A stretch of DNA of 64,000 nucleotides, from the NCBI GenBank assembly GCA_016705235.1, contig JADIYP010000007.1, positions 248,001 to 312,000 of the forward strand. Direction: 5' to 3'. Positions 8,495-17,107 of this stretch are shown here, in pieces (the first letter of the stretch is position 1; every line of letters starts with the position of its first letter). A program made the translations under genes and the position numbers. The notes beneath the pieces were generated by a model. The model was given only the letters and a program-made list of their open reading frames with translations. It searched no databases and was not told the DNA's origin. The DNA is from Candidatus Leptovillus affinis (lineage in GTDB: Bacteria; Chloroflexota; Anaerolineae; Promineifilales; Promineifilaceae).

Positions 8495-9518
8495 GATCAT
8501 TATCCTCCCTCTCCCAGGAACTATCGGCATCATTGGCAGATGCGTGTTTACGCAAGAAATCTAAAGAATAACTGCGGTAATAAGCTGCCAGGTAGCCCAT
8601 CAACTGTAATACCAACAAACGGCCTTCCTGAAAATAAACGGCCGCTTTTGCCTGAGGAGCGCCCGTCACCTTGTGGGTCAATGCCAGGCTGTGCAAATGC
8701 GTCACATCTTGCGGGCCGGCATTTAATGAGCCGAGCTGCTCAGCCAATTTACGCAGTTTTTCAGATAAACTCCGATCACCTTTATAGGTTTTTATTTGCA
8801 AAGCCATCTCTAAAAGCGATTCATATTCCCTGGTTAACTGCGAAAACGTTTCCGGCAAACTTTCGTCCAGTGGCAGCAAATGGTAAGTGCGCGCAGTGAC
8901 TTTTGAGGCCGGAGAACGTGAATAGGTTTCCAGTGAATGCAGCTCTTCCATCAAAAGTTCTTGCCGCCGGGCCAATTCCGCACTCAGCAAGCGCAGTTCA
9001 GACTCCACACGCTGCTTTTCCGAAATTTCTTCGCGGAGCTTTTGGTTGGTCAACAACAGATCCGCTGTTCGTTCTTTTACTTCTCGTTCCAGGCGCTCAT
9101 TGGCTTGTTGCACGGCCGTTTCAAGCGCTTTTTGCTCACTCATGTCCCGCAAAAAAGCCGTTACAAACGTGTGTTCCGGCGTTTGCCAGGGAATCAGACT
9201 GATTAGCACCGGCACTTCATGACCCTGTTTATGCCGCACCATAAGTTCACTACTCGTCCCCATCGGACGAGGCCAGGGGTGATCGTTATAAGTAGACCGA
9301 TGCACCAAATGAGCCAATTGAAAACGTTCCGGAATCAACTTTTCAACCTGCTCGCCAACCAACTCATGGTCCGCATACCCCGAGATAATCAGCGCCGCCG
9401 GGTTCACCCAGCGAATGACCCCTCCAGTATCTATTATGATTGCCCCGTCTGGCAGAGACAGCAGGACATCTTGATACTCAGTCAAAACCCATTGTTGTAA
9501 AACCATGTGATCATCCAT
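8484..9518 (-). CDS. PAS protein with KaiA/RsbU-like C-terminal helical bundle; candidate KaiA analogue
   Basis: 344 residues. A PAS domain (about 15-125; VLLSLPDGAIIIDTGGVIRW, AFLRDMSEQK) is followed by a long coiled coil (about 130-195) and then a helical C-terminal domain (about 215-325). By eye the last part aligns with the KaiC-activating domain of cyanobacterial KaiA: the KaiA stretch QIVEIHMDL aligns with DVTHLHSLA, and a closing EGRLLVLQLMGYLAAYYRS helix matches KaiA's final helix ending in MYRRS. The same fold occurs in RsbU N-termini, so RsbU-type is the alternative. There is no kinase, GGDEF or DNA-binding domain. It is the first gene of the operon and overlaps kaiB. I infer a sensor that couples a PAS signal to KaiC; this is unproven. 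Confidence 0.75.
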   Translation of the reverse strand: MDDHMVLQQWVLTEYQDVLLSLPDGAIIIDTGGVIRWVNPAALIISGYADHELVGEQVEKLIPERFQLAHLVHRSTYNDHPWPRPMGTSSELMVRHKQGHEVPVLISLIPWQTPEHTFVTAFLRDMSEQKALETAVQQANERLEREVKERTADLLLTNQKLREEISEKQRVESELRLLSAELARRQELLMEELHSLETYSRSPASKVTARTYHLLPLDESLPETFSQLTREYESLLEMALQIKTYKGDRSLSEKLRKLAEQLGSLNAGPQDVTHLHSLALTHKVTGAPQAKAAVYFQEGRLLVLQLMGYLAAYYRSYSLDFLRKHASANDADSSWEREDNDHGG

Positions 9519-9892
9519 GAAACCTGCTATGCAACTGAATGCCTACTACGTGCGAATTTTTTAATGGTCAGATTGCCAAACCGGGGGATAGATTCGTCAA
9601 GATTTAGATAGTCTTTGGCCGGATGCTCTCCCTTTGTGTAAACCCGTCAAGCAAAACAAACAAGGCCACAAAAAATTGCAGTTTGACTTCTTTAGCCCAC
9701 AATGCAGACAGATAGTAAACCTATCTGATATACAACAGATAAATTCGCCAATCAGCCGACACCAGTTCTATATTGAAACGCAAAAAGGGCAGTTAATCAA
9801 GCCCTTTTTGCACATTGTTATGAATTTTTTCTTTTTTATTTCCACAACTGGCGTTTGCCAGCTCAACCGTCAGACCGAAAACCGGCAGAATT
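9519..9892. other. 374-bp spacer upstream of the Kai operon
   Basis: No gene is visible. It holds the terminator at 9782-9809 and a 7-bp inverted repeat CAGATAG-N5-CTATCTG at 9709-9727 that could be an operator for the leftward Kai operon. I see two TTGACG boxes on the minus strand but no convincing -10 partner, so I do not call a promoter. Confidence 0.5.
9782..9809. terminator. Rho-independent terminator (bidirectional)
   Basis: AAAAAGGGC and GCCCTTTTT flank a 10-nt loop. On the minus strand the stem is followed by its own T5, about 85 nt beyond the stop of the xdhD-like gene, so it should end that transcript before the Kai operon begins. Confidence 0.75.
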
Positions 9893-12853
9893 TCAACCAG
9901 ACGACTGCTGCAAAGCCGCAAACACCCGCTGCGGGGTAAACGGAATGCGCCGCACACGCACACCGGTCGCGTCGAATATCGCGTTTGCCAGAGCGGGAGC
10001 CACGCCATCTTTGGGGATTTCGGCGATGGCTTTCGCGCCAAACGGGCCGGTTGGCTCATTTGTTTGCACCAGAATCGCTTTCATCCAGGGCATTTCGTCG
10101 GCACGATAAATGTGGTAGGGGCCAAATTCATCGTTGATCAAGTTGCCCGCTGCGTCGTAGGCCATTTCTTCGCAGTGGCCGTAACCCAACGCCTGCACCA
10201 TGCCGCCCTCCACCTGCCCGCTGGCCGTGAGTGGGTTGATGGGCACACCGGCGTCCACAGCCATGACCAGCTTCGTCACCGTGACCTGACCGGTTTCCAT
10301 GTCTACTTCCACTTCAGCGAACTGCCCGGCGAAAGGCGGCGGCGAAGCCACGCTGACATAAGAAGCATTGGCCATAATCTGCCGCTGGTCGGCCTGGTGC
10401 AGGCTATGCAGGGCGATGGCTTCCAGGGTGACGGAACGGCCGTCTGGCGCAATCGCCAACTTACCTTCTAATCGGATACCCTCCCGGCTATTCAGGTCCA
10501 GCATCAGGGCGGCCCGCTCGCGGATCTGGTCGGCGACTTGTTCGGCCGCTTTTTTAACGGCCGTGCCCGAAATATACGTCGTGCTGCTGGCATATGCCCC
10601 CACGTCAAACGGCGTCATGTCCGTATCACTGGAATACATCAAAATGTCCACCAGCGGCACGCCCAACACCTCGGCGGCCATCTGCGCCAGCACGGTATCG
10701 GAACCGGTCCCTAAATCTGTCGCCCCCACCAGCACGTTAAACGAGCCATCATCGTTCATTTTGATCGACGCGCCGCCCATGTCCAGGCCGGGGATGGCCG
10801 TGCCGTGCATACACATCGCCGCGCCCAGGCCGCGCCGCACATGGGGTTTGCCGGGAACCTCGTGCCAGCCAGGTTCAAATTTGCGCTCCCACTCGATGGC
10901 TTTCAGGCCCTGTTCAAAGCACTCATTCAGGCCACACGATTCAATGGTCGGCACGACGGTGACCGTTTCCTTCTCGCCTTCGCCCAACAGCGGGGCGATG
11001 GGCATGGGGTCGCCGGCCTGCACCCAGTTTTTGCGCCGGAATTCAATCGGGTCCAGACCCAACTCGTGGGCAATTTCGTCCATATGCACTTCCAGACCAA
11101 AGAGCGCCTGGGGCGCGCCATAACCGCGATACGCGCCGGGCACAGGCAGATTGGTGTAGGCGACAACACAATCATACTGCCGGTTGGGGCAGTTGTAGCT
11201 GCTCAGGCCGCGCAGCCCGGTGACAGTTTGCACCGTCAGGCCGTGTGTGCCATACGCGCCGGTGTTGGCCACGACGCTGAATTTTTGGCTGTGCAGCGTG
11301 CCATCGGCCATAACGCCCGTTTTCCAGGTGATAGACTGCGGGTGGCGCGTGCGGCTGCTGCGGAATTCTTCGCTGCGGGTCAGTTCCAGGCGCACGGGAC
11401 GGCCGGTTTTGATGGTTAGATGCCCCACAATATCCTCGATCAGCATCTCTTGTTTCACGCCAAAGCCGCCGCCAATGCGCGGCTTGATGACCCGAATCTG
11501 GCGCACAGGCAGCCCCAGCAGCGGCGCAACCATGCGCCGCACATGGAACGGCACTTGGGTAGAGGTGCGAATCACCAGGCGCTCGTCTTCATCCCACCAA
11601 CTGATGGCGATGTGCGGCTCGATGGGCGCTTGCTGCACCTGATGGACGTAATACCTGCGCTCGAAGACATAATCGGCTTCGGCGAAACCTTGCTCCACAT
11701 CGCCCAGGTGGGCCTGGATGTGGTGGACAATGTTGCGGCTGGCGTCGTGGATGTCGGCCGTGTCGGGTTCGTCGTGGATGATGGGCGCGCCGGGTTGGAT
11801 GGCTTCGTTTTCGTCGAAAACGGCCGTCAACACCTCATACTCCACTTCAATCAGCTTAATCGCTTCTTCAGCAATGGCTAACGTATCGGCGGCCACAGCC
11901 GCGACGCGGTCGCCGACATAGCGCACCTTGTTATCGAAGCTCACCTGATCATACGGGTGCGGGTTGGGGTAACTTTGGCCGCCGGAAGCATATTTGACGC
12001 GGGCGACATTTTTGTAATGGATGACGGCGCGCACGCCGGGCAAAGCCAGTGCCGCGCTGTCGTCGAGGTCCAGAATGCGGGCGTGGGCGTGCGGGCTGGT
12101 GAGCAGCTTGGCGTACAACAGGCCGCGCATGTCCACATCGTCCACGAAGGCGGGGTTGCCTTTGGCAAGTTTGACGGCGTCGACTTTGGTTTCTGGTTTG
12201 CCGACAACGGCCGTTTCCGGCACGCCCGATGTCAGTTGAATATCGGTTTGCGGTTTCGTCTGGAGTGCGGCGTGCGGAGCGCGAAGTGTGGAGTCACCAC
12301 CGGAGAAGTCGGGGGTGTCGTCGGCGGGCGGGTTGTCCATAAAGTAGGTGGCATCGACGATTTGCGGGCCTTCGTAGGGAGGCACGTCTTCACCGCGCAG
12401 ATAGGCGGCGGCGCGCAGGATGGCTTCTACCGGTTTAACATAGCCGGTTTCGCGGCACAGAATCCCGCTGAGGGCGTCGCGTACGGCCGTTTCCGTGGGA
12501 TTCGCGTTAGAAGCCAGCAGCGCCTTAGCCGCCAACATCATCGCCGGAGTGGAATAACCGGACTGGATCGCGCCGGTTTCGATGAACGCTTTTTGGATGG
12601 GATGCAGCTCGCCCACACGATCGGTCAACCCTTCGACGGTTTCGATGGTATGACCAACCACCTGCCCGACGAGCAGGGTGTCGCTGTTGACCAGCTTGCC
12701 ATCCACCAGCACAGCCGCCGCGCCGGTTGCGCCATCATCGCTGCCATAACGCACGGAAAAGTAGCCAGCTTGCCGCAAGGCATTACGCAGCGTTTCGGTC
12801 GCATGGCTATGAATTGTTTGGTGTACACCGTTGATTGTCAGTGGGATTTCCAT
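9893..12853 (-). CDS. xdhD: XdhD-like molybdenum hydroxylase (xanthine dehydrogenase family) with degenerate Fe-S domain
   Basis: 986 residues. The N-terminal ~165 residues have the fold-order of the [2Fe-2S] domains of xanthine dehydrogenase, but the cysteine ligands are gone: the plant-type motif reads SVRYGSDDGATGAAAVLVDG and the second reads QSGYSTPAMM...GILCRETGY with a single Cys. This matches E. coli XdhD, whose N-terminus is degenerate at the same places. The rest is the molybdopterin-binding part (GGGFGVKQ; GPFGAKAIAE with the expected catalytic Glu). XdhD is a putative purine hydroxylase; the substrate here is unknown. No FAD or separate Fe-S subunit is adjacent, so the electron acceptor is unclear. 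ATG with AAGGAG 7-8 nt upstream. Confidence 0.9.
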   Translation of the reverse strand: MEIPLTINGVHQTIHSHATETLRNALRQAGYFSVRYGSDDGATGAAAVLVDGKLVNSDTLLVGQVVGHTIETVEGLTDRVGELHPIQKAFIETGAIQSGYSTPAMMLAAKALLASNANPTETAVRDALSGILCRETGYVKPVEAILRAAAYLRGEDVPPYEGPQIVDATYFMDNPPADDTPDFSGGDSTLRAPHAALQTKPQTDIQLTSGVPETAVVGKPETKVDAVKLAKGNPAFVDDVDMRGLLYAKLLTSPHAHARILDLDDSAALALPGVRAVIHYKNVARVKYASGGQSYPNPHPYDQVSFDNKVRYVGDRVAAVAADTLAIAEEAIKLIEVEYEVLTAVFDENEAIQPGAPIIHDEPDTADIHDASRNIVHHIQAHLGDVEQGFAEADYVFERRYYVHQVQQAPIEPHIAISWWDEDERLVIRTSTQVPFHVRRMVAPLLGLPVRQIRVIKPRIGGGFGVKQEMLIEDIVGHLTIKTGRPVRLELTRSEEFRSSRTRHPQSITWKTGVMADGTLHSQKFSVVANTGAYGTHGLTVQTVTGLRGLSSYNCPNRQYDCVVAYTNLPVPGAYRGYGAPQALFGLEVHMDEIAHELGLDPIEFRRKNWVQAGDPMPIAPLLGEGEKETVTVVPTIESCGLNECFEQGLKAIEWERKFEPGWHEVPGKPHVRRGLGAAMCMHGTAIPGLDMGGASIKMNDDGSFNVLVGATDLGTGSDTVLAQMAAEVLGVPLVDILMYSSDTDMTPFDVGAYASSTTYISGTAVKKAAEQVADQIRERAALMLDLNSREGIRLEGKLAIAPDGRSVTLEAIALHSLHQADQRQIMANASYVSVASPPPFAGQFAEVEVDMETGQVTVTKLVMAVDAGVPINPLTASGQVEGGMVQALGYGHCEEMAYDAAGNLINDEFGPYHIYRADEMPWMKAILVQTNEPTGPFGAKAIAEIPKDGVAPALANAIFDATGVRVRRIPFTPQRVFAALQQSSG

Positions 12854-12941
12854 CAGGCTCTCCTTCTTGGTAGTGGATCATAGTAGGTTGGATAATGGTA
12901 TCTTATTTTATGGCTGGCGTGTAACGACCCGCAGCCAGAAC

Positions 12942-13769
12942 TTATGGCGTTAAATTGGTTTGCACGGCCGTTTCCAAATCGTTTAGTTTTGCCTCTAACC
13001 GCGCCATTGCCACTTGTTGGTTGTCTTGCAAACGTTTGATTTCCAGTAACAGTTGGGCTACTTCAGGCGCAGCCTCAGCCTCCGGCGCTTGTTCTTCGCC
13101 CAAAAAAGCATTAGCCAAAAAACCAGTCACCACGCCAAACAAACCCACGCCAATGATAATGAACAATACAGCCACAAGACGACCCATCGTCGTCACCGGA
13201 TAAAAATCGCCGTACCCCACAGTAGACATGGTAACAAACGACCACCAGACGGCCGCTTCAGAAGTGGTAATATTGGCCGCCGGCGAGGCCAATTCGGCTC
13301 GCAGCATGGCCATCGAACCGAACTCCAGCATGAGAAAAACCAACAACGCCACCGAGTACAACGCGCTTCCGGCGCGGTCGCGGCTAAACTGGTGGAGCAT
13401 ATGTTTCAGGCCGTATTTACGCATAAGGCGGACGGCGCGAATAATTCGCGCCAGCCGCAAAATGCGAATGCGCGGAAAGGGCAAACTGCCCAGCAAATCA
13501 AGCCAGCCCAATTCCTGGATGAAATAGCCCTTTTTGGATGGCGCGCTGCTCAGGCGATAAAGAAAGTCGGCCAGAAAAATTAACGACAAAACTTTATCCG
13601 CCAGGATGGTGATCTGGATGAGGGCACTTTCTTGAATAAACAAATCCAGGACTAAATTAACCAGAGACAGAACCGAAAGAGCAAGGATGAACATTTCATA
13701 ATTGATACTCTTCAGTTCCTGGTTTTCGTTGGCCTGGTGATATGGGTCTTGCAAGGTATCGGGGGTCAT
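12942..13769 (-). CDS. Voltage-gated-type potassium channel (six-segment, VGYGD filter)
   Basis: 275 residues. After a short polar N-terminus come hydrophobic segments S1-S4, with an S4-like helix rich in spaced arginines (RILRLARIIRAVRLMRKYG), then S5, the pore with the K+ selectivity filter TMSTVGYGD, S6 and a C-terminal coiled coil (EIKRLQDNQQ...) likely to drive tetramer assembly. It should conduct K+ across the cytoplasmic membrane. The ATG at 13769 is preceded by AAGGAG at 7 nt, which decides it over the upstream in-frame start at 13817. It stands alone; the neighbouring genes give no hint of its role. Confidence 0.93.
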   Translation of the reverse strand: MTPDTLQDPYHQANENQELKSINYEMFILALSVLSLVNLVLDLFIQESALIQITILADKVLSLIFLADFLYRLSSAPSKKGYFIQELGWLDLLGSLPFPRIRILRLARIIRAVRLMRKYGLKHMLHQFSRDRAGSALYSVALLVFLMLEFGSMAMLRAELASPAANITTSEAAVWWSFVTMSTVGYGDFYPVTTMGRLVAVLFIIIGVGLFGVVTGFLANAFLGEEQAPEAEAAPEVAQLLLEIKRLQDNQQVAMARLEAKLNDLETAVQTNLTP

Positions 13770-13970
13770 GGTTTTCTCCTTGATTTGGCGTCTTACAGCA
13801 AAAACATGCGGTTGCATGAAATTATACCTTGAAAAATGCGTGGGGTTTCTTTTCGGCGCCGGCTGCTATCTGCCAGCAAGCAGGTCTGATCAGAATTTAC
13901 AAAGGGGGATGCGGTGGTTTGCAGCAGTTTAGAATTGTCGGTTTAACCTACTTTATACGGCCGTCTCCGG

Positions 13971-14009
13971 TATAATCATGCCCCGAAGGGTTTTCAAAAA
14001 CCCTTCGGG
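13971..14009 (+). promoter_or_regulatory. TATAAT box and 13-bp leader hairpin before hisS
   Basis: TATAAT lies at 13971-13976 without a clear -35 box. It is followed at 13982-14009 by CCCGAAGGGTTTT-CA-AAAACCCTTCGGG, a perfect 13-bp stem with a 2-nt loop and a short TTTACTT tail. It could be an attenuator-like stem in the hisS leader; it also resembles the ACCCTAAGGGTTT palindromes seen elsewhere in this window, so it may simply be one of those. Confidence 0.45.
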
Positions 14010-14034
14010 TTTACTTAAACCATCGGAGGCTATT

Positions 14035-15294
14035 TTGACAGCAATACAACGAGCGACCGGCATGCAAGACGTGCTGCCAGAAGATCGACGCTACTGGGAT
14101 TTTGTCATCGACAAAGCCACTGACCTGGCGCAGCGCTACGGTTTTCAACATATCGACGTCCCCATCATCGAATACACCCCTCTCTTTGCCCGTGGCATGG
14201 GCACGGCGTCCGATGTCTTTGTGCAAAAAGAGATGTACACCATCGAAGAAGACGACGACACCAGCATCACGCTGCGGCCGGAATTTACGGCCGGATTTGT
14301 CCGCGCCTTCATCGAAAATGGCATGATGACCTGGCCGCAGCCGGTCAAATTGTTTTCCATTGGCCCCATCTTCCGCCGCGAACGGCCGCAAGCCGGCCGC
14401 TATCGCCAACACAGCCAGTTCAACGCCGAAATTCTGGGCGAGCTAGACCCCGCCGCCGACCTGGAAGTGATGATGTTGGCCATGAACCTTTATCGTGAAC
14501 TGGGTTACAAAGGGTTGACCTTTCAACTCAACAGCACCGGCTGCCCCACTTGCAAACCCATCTATATCCAGGCGCTGACTCAATATCTGGCCGACCAGCA
14601 AGACAAGCTGGCAGCCATCGACAAAGAGCGCCTGAGCAAAAATCCGCTGCGCGTGCTGGACAGCAAAGAGCCAGGCATGGACAAACTGCTGGCCGAAGCG
14701 CCGCACATCATCGACCATTTGTGCGCTGACTGCGCCGCCCATCTGGCCGATTTGCGCGGCCTGCTGGAAGCGCTGGACCAGAGTTACACCATCAATTTTC
14801 GGCTGGTGCGCGGGATTGACTATTACACGAAAACGGTCTTTGAAGTGTGGGCCGAAGGCATCGGGGCGCAGGCGGCCGTGTGCGGCGGCGGCCGGTATGA
14901 TGGGTTGGCCGAAGCGATTGGCGGGCCTTCTACGCCGGGCGTGGGCTTTGGCAGCGGCATCGAGCGCATTATTTTGGGCTTGCAAGAGCAAGGCATCGAA
15001 GCGCCGAAAACGCCCCAACCGACCGTGCTGGTGGCCCATTTCGGTGGGGAGACGAAGAAAACGGCCGTCACCCTCACCTATCAACTCCGCGCCGCCGGCA
15101 TTGGCGCCCGGCTGGCCTTCGCCCGCGACAAGCGCAGCCTGAAAAGCCAGATGCGCGAAGCCAACCGCTGGGGTGTGCGCACCGTCCTCATTCTCGGCGA
15201 AGACGAAGTAGCGGCCGGCATGGTGACGGTACGGCCGTTAGACGGCGGCGACCAGACCCAAATTCCTTTATCCGATGTCGTAACGAAGTTGTAA
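14035..15294 (+). CDS. hisS: Histidyl-tRNA synthetase
   Basis: Class II aminoacyl-tRNA synthetase charging tRNA-His. 420 residues with motif 1 region (RYGFQHIDVPIIEYTPLFARG), motif 2 (FSIGPIFRRERPQAGRYRQHSQFNAE), the histidine-specific LVRGIDYYT signature, motif 3 (GFGSGIERI) and a C-terminal anticodon-binding domain (TVLVAHFG...). I take TTG at 14035 because GGAGG lies 5 nt before it and the protein then begins TAIQRATGMQDVLPED as expected for HisRS; the in-frame ATG at 13978 would put the leader hairpin inside the coding region. nadK follows after 28 bp, so the two may be co-transcribed. Confidence 0.96.
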   Translation: MTAIQRATGMQDVLPEDRRYWDFVIDKATDLAQRYGFQHIDVPIIEYTPLFARGMGTASDVFVQKEMYTIEEDDDTSITLRPEFTAGFVRAFIENGMMTWPQPVKLFSIGPIFRRERPQAGRYRQHSQFNAEILGELDPAADLEVMMLAMNLYRELGYKGLTFQLNSTGCPTCKPIYIQALTQYLADQQDKLAAIDKERLSKNPLRVLDSKEPGMDKLLAEAPHIIDHLCADCAAHLADLRGLLEALDQSYTINFRLVRGIDYYTKTVFEVWAEGIGAQAAVCGGGRYDGLAEAIGGPSTPGVGFGSGIERIILGLQEQGIEAPKTPQPTVLVAHFGGETKKTAVTLTYQLRAAGIGARLAFARDKRSLKSQMREANRWGVRTVLILGEDEVAAGMVTVRPLDGGDQTQIPLSDVVTKL

Positions 15295-15322
15295 ACTGCA
15301 AGCCAACTGCTCCCAAATTATC

Positions 15323-16168
15323 ATGACTATCTTCGGCATACTCTACCATCCCAAAATCGTCGCCTCGCAAGCCCTGGCCGCAGAAATTGAAGCCTGGCTC
15401 AAACAGCGCGGCGTAGACGCCTGGACCGCCTCCGCCTGGGAAGAAGCTGCTTTCAGCGAAGCCCTCGCCGGCGCCGACCTGCTCCTGGTACTCGGCGGCG
15501 ACGGCTCCACACTGCACGCCGCCCGCCTGGCATTGCCCCATAAAATTCCCATTCTGGGCGTCAATTTAGGCCGCGTGGGCTTCCTCAGCGAAGCCCACCC
15601 CAACGATTGGCGCGAAAAACTTGCCAAAGTGATTCAAGGCGAGTATTGGATTGAAGAACGACTGATGCTGCAAGCCTCCCTGCGCCGCAACGGCCAGATC
15701 ATCAACACCTTTAGCGCCCTGAACGATCTGGTAATTGGCCGGGGCAAGCAGGCGCGCGTGCTGCATTTGCACCTCAGCGTCGATGGCGACCACGTCACCA
15801 CCTACACCGCCGATGCGCTGATCGTAGCCACGCCGACCGGTTCTACCGCCTATTCGATGGCAGCCGGTGGGCCGCTTCTACCGCCGCAGCTACAAAATTT
15901 TGTGGTTGTGCCGGTGGCTGCCCACCTGAGCCTGGACCGCGCCCTGGTGCTGCACGAAGAAGCAGAAATCACCATTCAGGTGCAAATGGGCCACGAAGCC
16001 ATGCTGACGGCCGATGGACAAGACGGCTTGGACCTGGAAAGCGCCGACGAAGTGGTGATTCGCAAGCATCACAATCACAGTTATTTTGCGCGAGTGGAGA
16101 GTTCGGGTTATTTTTACCGTCGCTTGATGCGACGCCTGGGCTACCTGCGCCCGCAGTCGGAAGGATAA
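15323..16168 (+). CDS. nadK: NAD kinase
   Basis: Phosphorylates NAD to NADP in the cytoplasm. 281 residues, the usual length. The GGDGT catalytic motif is GGDGS here (LVLGGDGSTLHAAR), followed by GVNLGRVGFLSE, a LNDLVIGRG segment in place of the more common LNE, and the substrate-binding TADALIVATPTGSTAYSMAAGG. Ser for Thr in GGDGT is a conservative change. It lies between hisS and a TPR/zinc-finger membrane protein gene that begins 9 nt after its stop. Confidence 0.96.
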   Translation: MTIFGILYHPKIVASQALAAEIEAWLKQRGVDAWTASAWEEAAFSEALAGADLLLVLGGDGSTLHAARLALPHKIPILGVNLGRVGFLSEAHPNDWREKLAKVIQGEYWIEERLMLQASLRRNGQIINTFSALNDLVIGRGKQARVLHLHLSVDGDHVTTYTADALIVATPTGSTAYSMAAGGPLLPPQLQNFVVVPVAAHLSLDRALVLHEEAEITIQVQMGHEAMLTADGQDGLDLESADEVVIRKHHNHSYFARVESSGYFYRRLMRRLGYLRPQSEG

Positions 16169-16177
16169 AATTTATTT

Positions 16178-17056
16178 ATGAATATGAGTGAACCGCGCCT
16201 GCGCACGCTGCTGCGTCAGGCAGAGAAAACAAAAAACGCTGGCAAACGCGCCGCCGCCGCGCAATTGTACCGGGAGATTGTGGCCGAAGAACCAGATTTG
16301 GTTGATGCGTGGCTGGGTTTGGGTGAATTATCCACCGACGCGGCTGAAAAAGAGCGGGCTTACCGGCAGGCGCTGGCGCTGGACCCCGAAAATGTGGTGG
16401 CGCAGGCTGGTCTGGCGGGCGAACCGCTGCCAGAAGTAGCCGAAACGAGCGAACCGGAAACGGCCGTTTCCCCCCCGCCCCCAGCCATGACCCAACAAGC
16501 CCCGGCCGTACAAAAAAAACCAGCGCCGTTAGCCGAAAAAGAGGACGACTTCATTCTTTACTGCTACCGCCACCCGGAGCGAGATACTTCCCTGCGTTGT
16601 TACAGTTGCAACAAACCCATTTGCATCGACTGCGCCAACAAAACGCCCGTCGGCTACATTTGCCCGGAGTGCCTCTACAACCTCGAAGAAAAATTCTTTT
16701 CGGCGACCAAGATCGATTACCTGTTGGCTTCCGTCGTTTCCTTTATTTTGAGTTTGCTGGCCGGTTTTGTGGTGGTTAACTTTGGCGGCGGCTTTTTTTG
16801 GGTGCTCATTGTGCTGTTTGTAGCCGGCGGCGTCGGCGCTTTTGTCGCCAAGCTTACCTATCGCGTCATTGGTGGGCGGCGCGGCCGTTATATTCCGCAC
16901 ATCGTGGCGACAATGGTGATTGTAGGCGTGGTCATACCCGCTTTTCCCATGTTGATTGGCATCTTACTTGGCGGCTTGGGGGCGTTGTTTAGCTTGCTTG
17001 TGCCGGGGATTTATGCCTTTGTGGCCTCCAGTTCCGCGTTTTATTGGATGAGATAG
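16178..17056 (+). CDS. TPR - B-box-like zinc finger - membrane protein
   Basis: 292 residues, not a characterised family that I recognise. Residues 1-80 look like one or two TPR helices (AAAQLYREIVAEEPDLVDAW, AYRQALALDPENVVAQ). After a Pro-rich linker comes a B-box-like zinc-binding segment, CYRHPERD...CYSCNKPICIDCANKTPVGYICPEC, and then about four hydrophobic helices. Such B-box plus membrane proteins in other bacteria are often called rhomboid-like or YIP1-like, but I see no Ser-His protease motif. Nine nucleotides after nadK and 51 bp before recN, so probably part of the same transcript. Confidence 0.8.
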   Translation: MNMSEPRLRTLLRQAEKTKNAGKRAAAAQLYREIVAEEPDLVDAWLGLGELSTDAAEKERAYRQALALDPENVVAQAGLAGEPLPEVAETSEPETAVSPPPPAMTQQAPAVQKKPAPLAEKEDDFILYCYRHPERDTSLRCYSCNKPICIDCANKTPVGYICPECLYNLEEKFFSATKIDYLLASVVSFILSLLAGFVVVNFGGGFFWVLIVLFVAGGVGAFVAKLTYRVIGGRRGRYIPHIVATMVIVGVVIPAFPMLIGILLGGLGALFSLLVPGIYAFVASSSAFYWMR

Positions 17057-17107
17057 AGCTGAAACCTGGGAGATTTCAGAGAGCTGCCAGGTTTTGATGA
17101 TGAATCC

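Noticed and set aside
9520..9700. Promoter for the Kai operon at the two minus-strand TTGACG boxes
   Set aside because: Neither has a -10 hexamer at an acceptable spacing.
10368..12883. Several long plus-strand frames (up to 308 residues) opposite the xdhD-like gene
   Set aside because: They mirror the codon bias of the true gene, lack recognisable domains and ribosome sites, and the minus-strand protein covers the whole stretch with family motifs.
13978..14034. N-terminal extension of HisS from ATG 13978
   Set aside because: It would translate through a perfect hairpin, and GGAGG sits 5 nt before TTG 14035, where the family begins.
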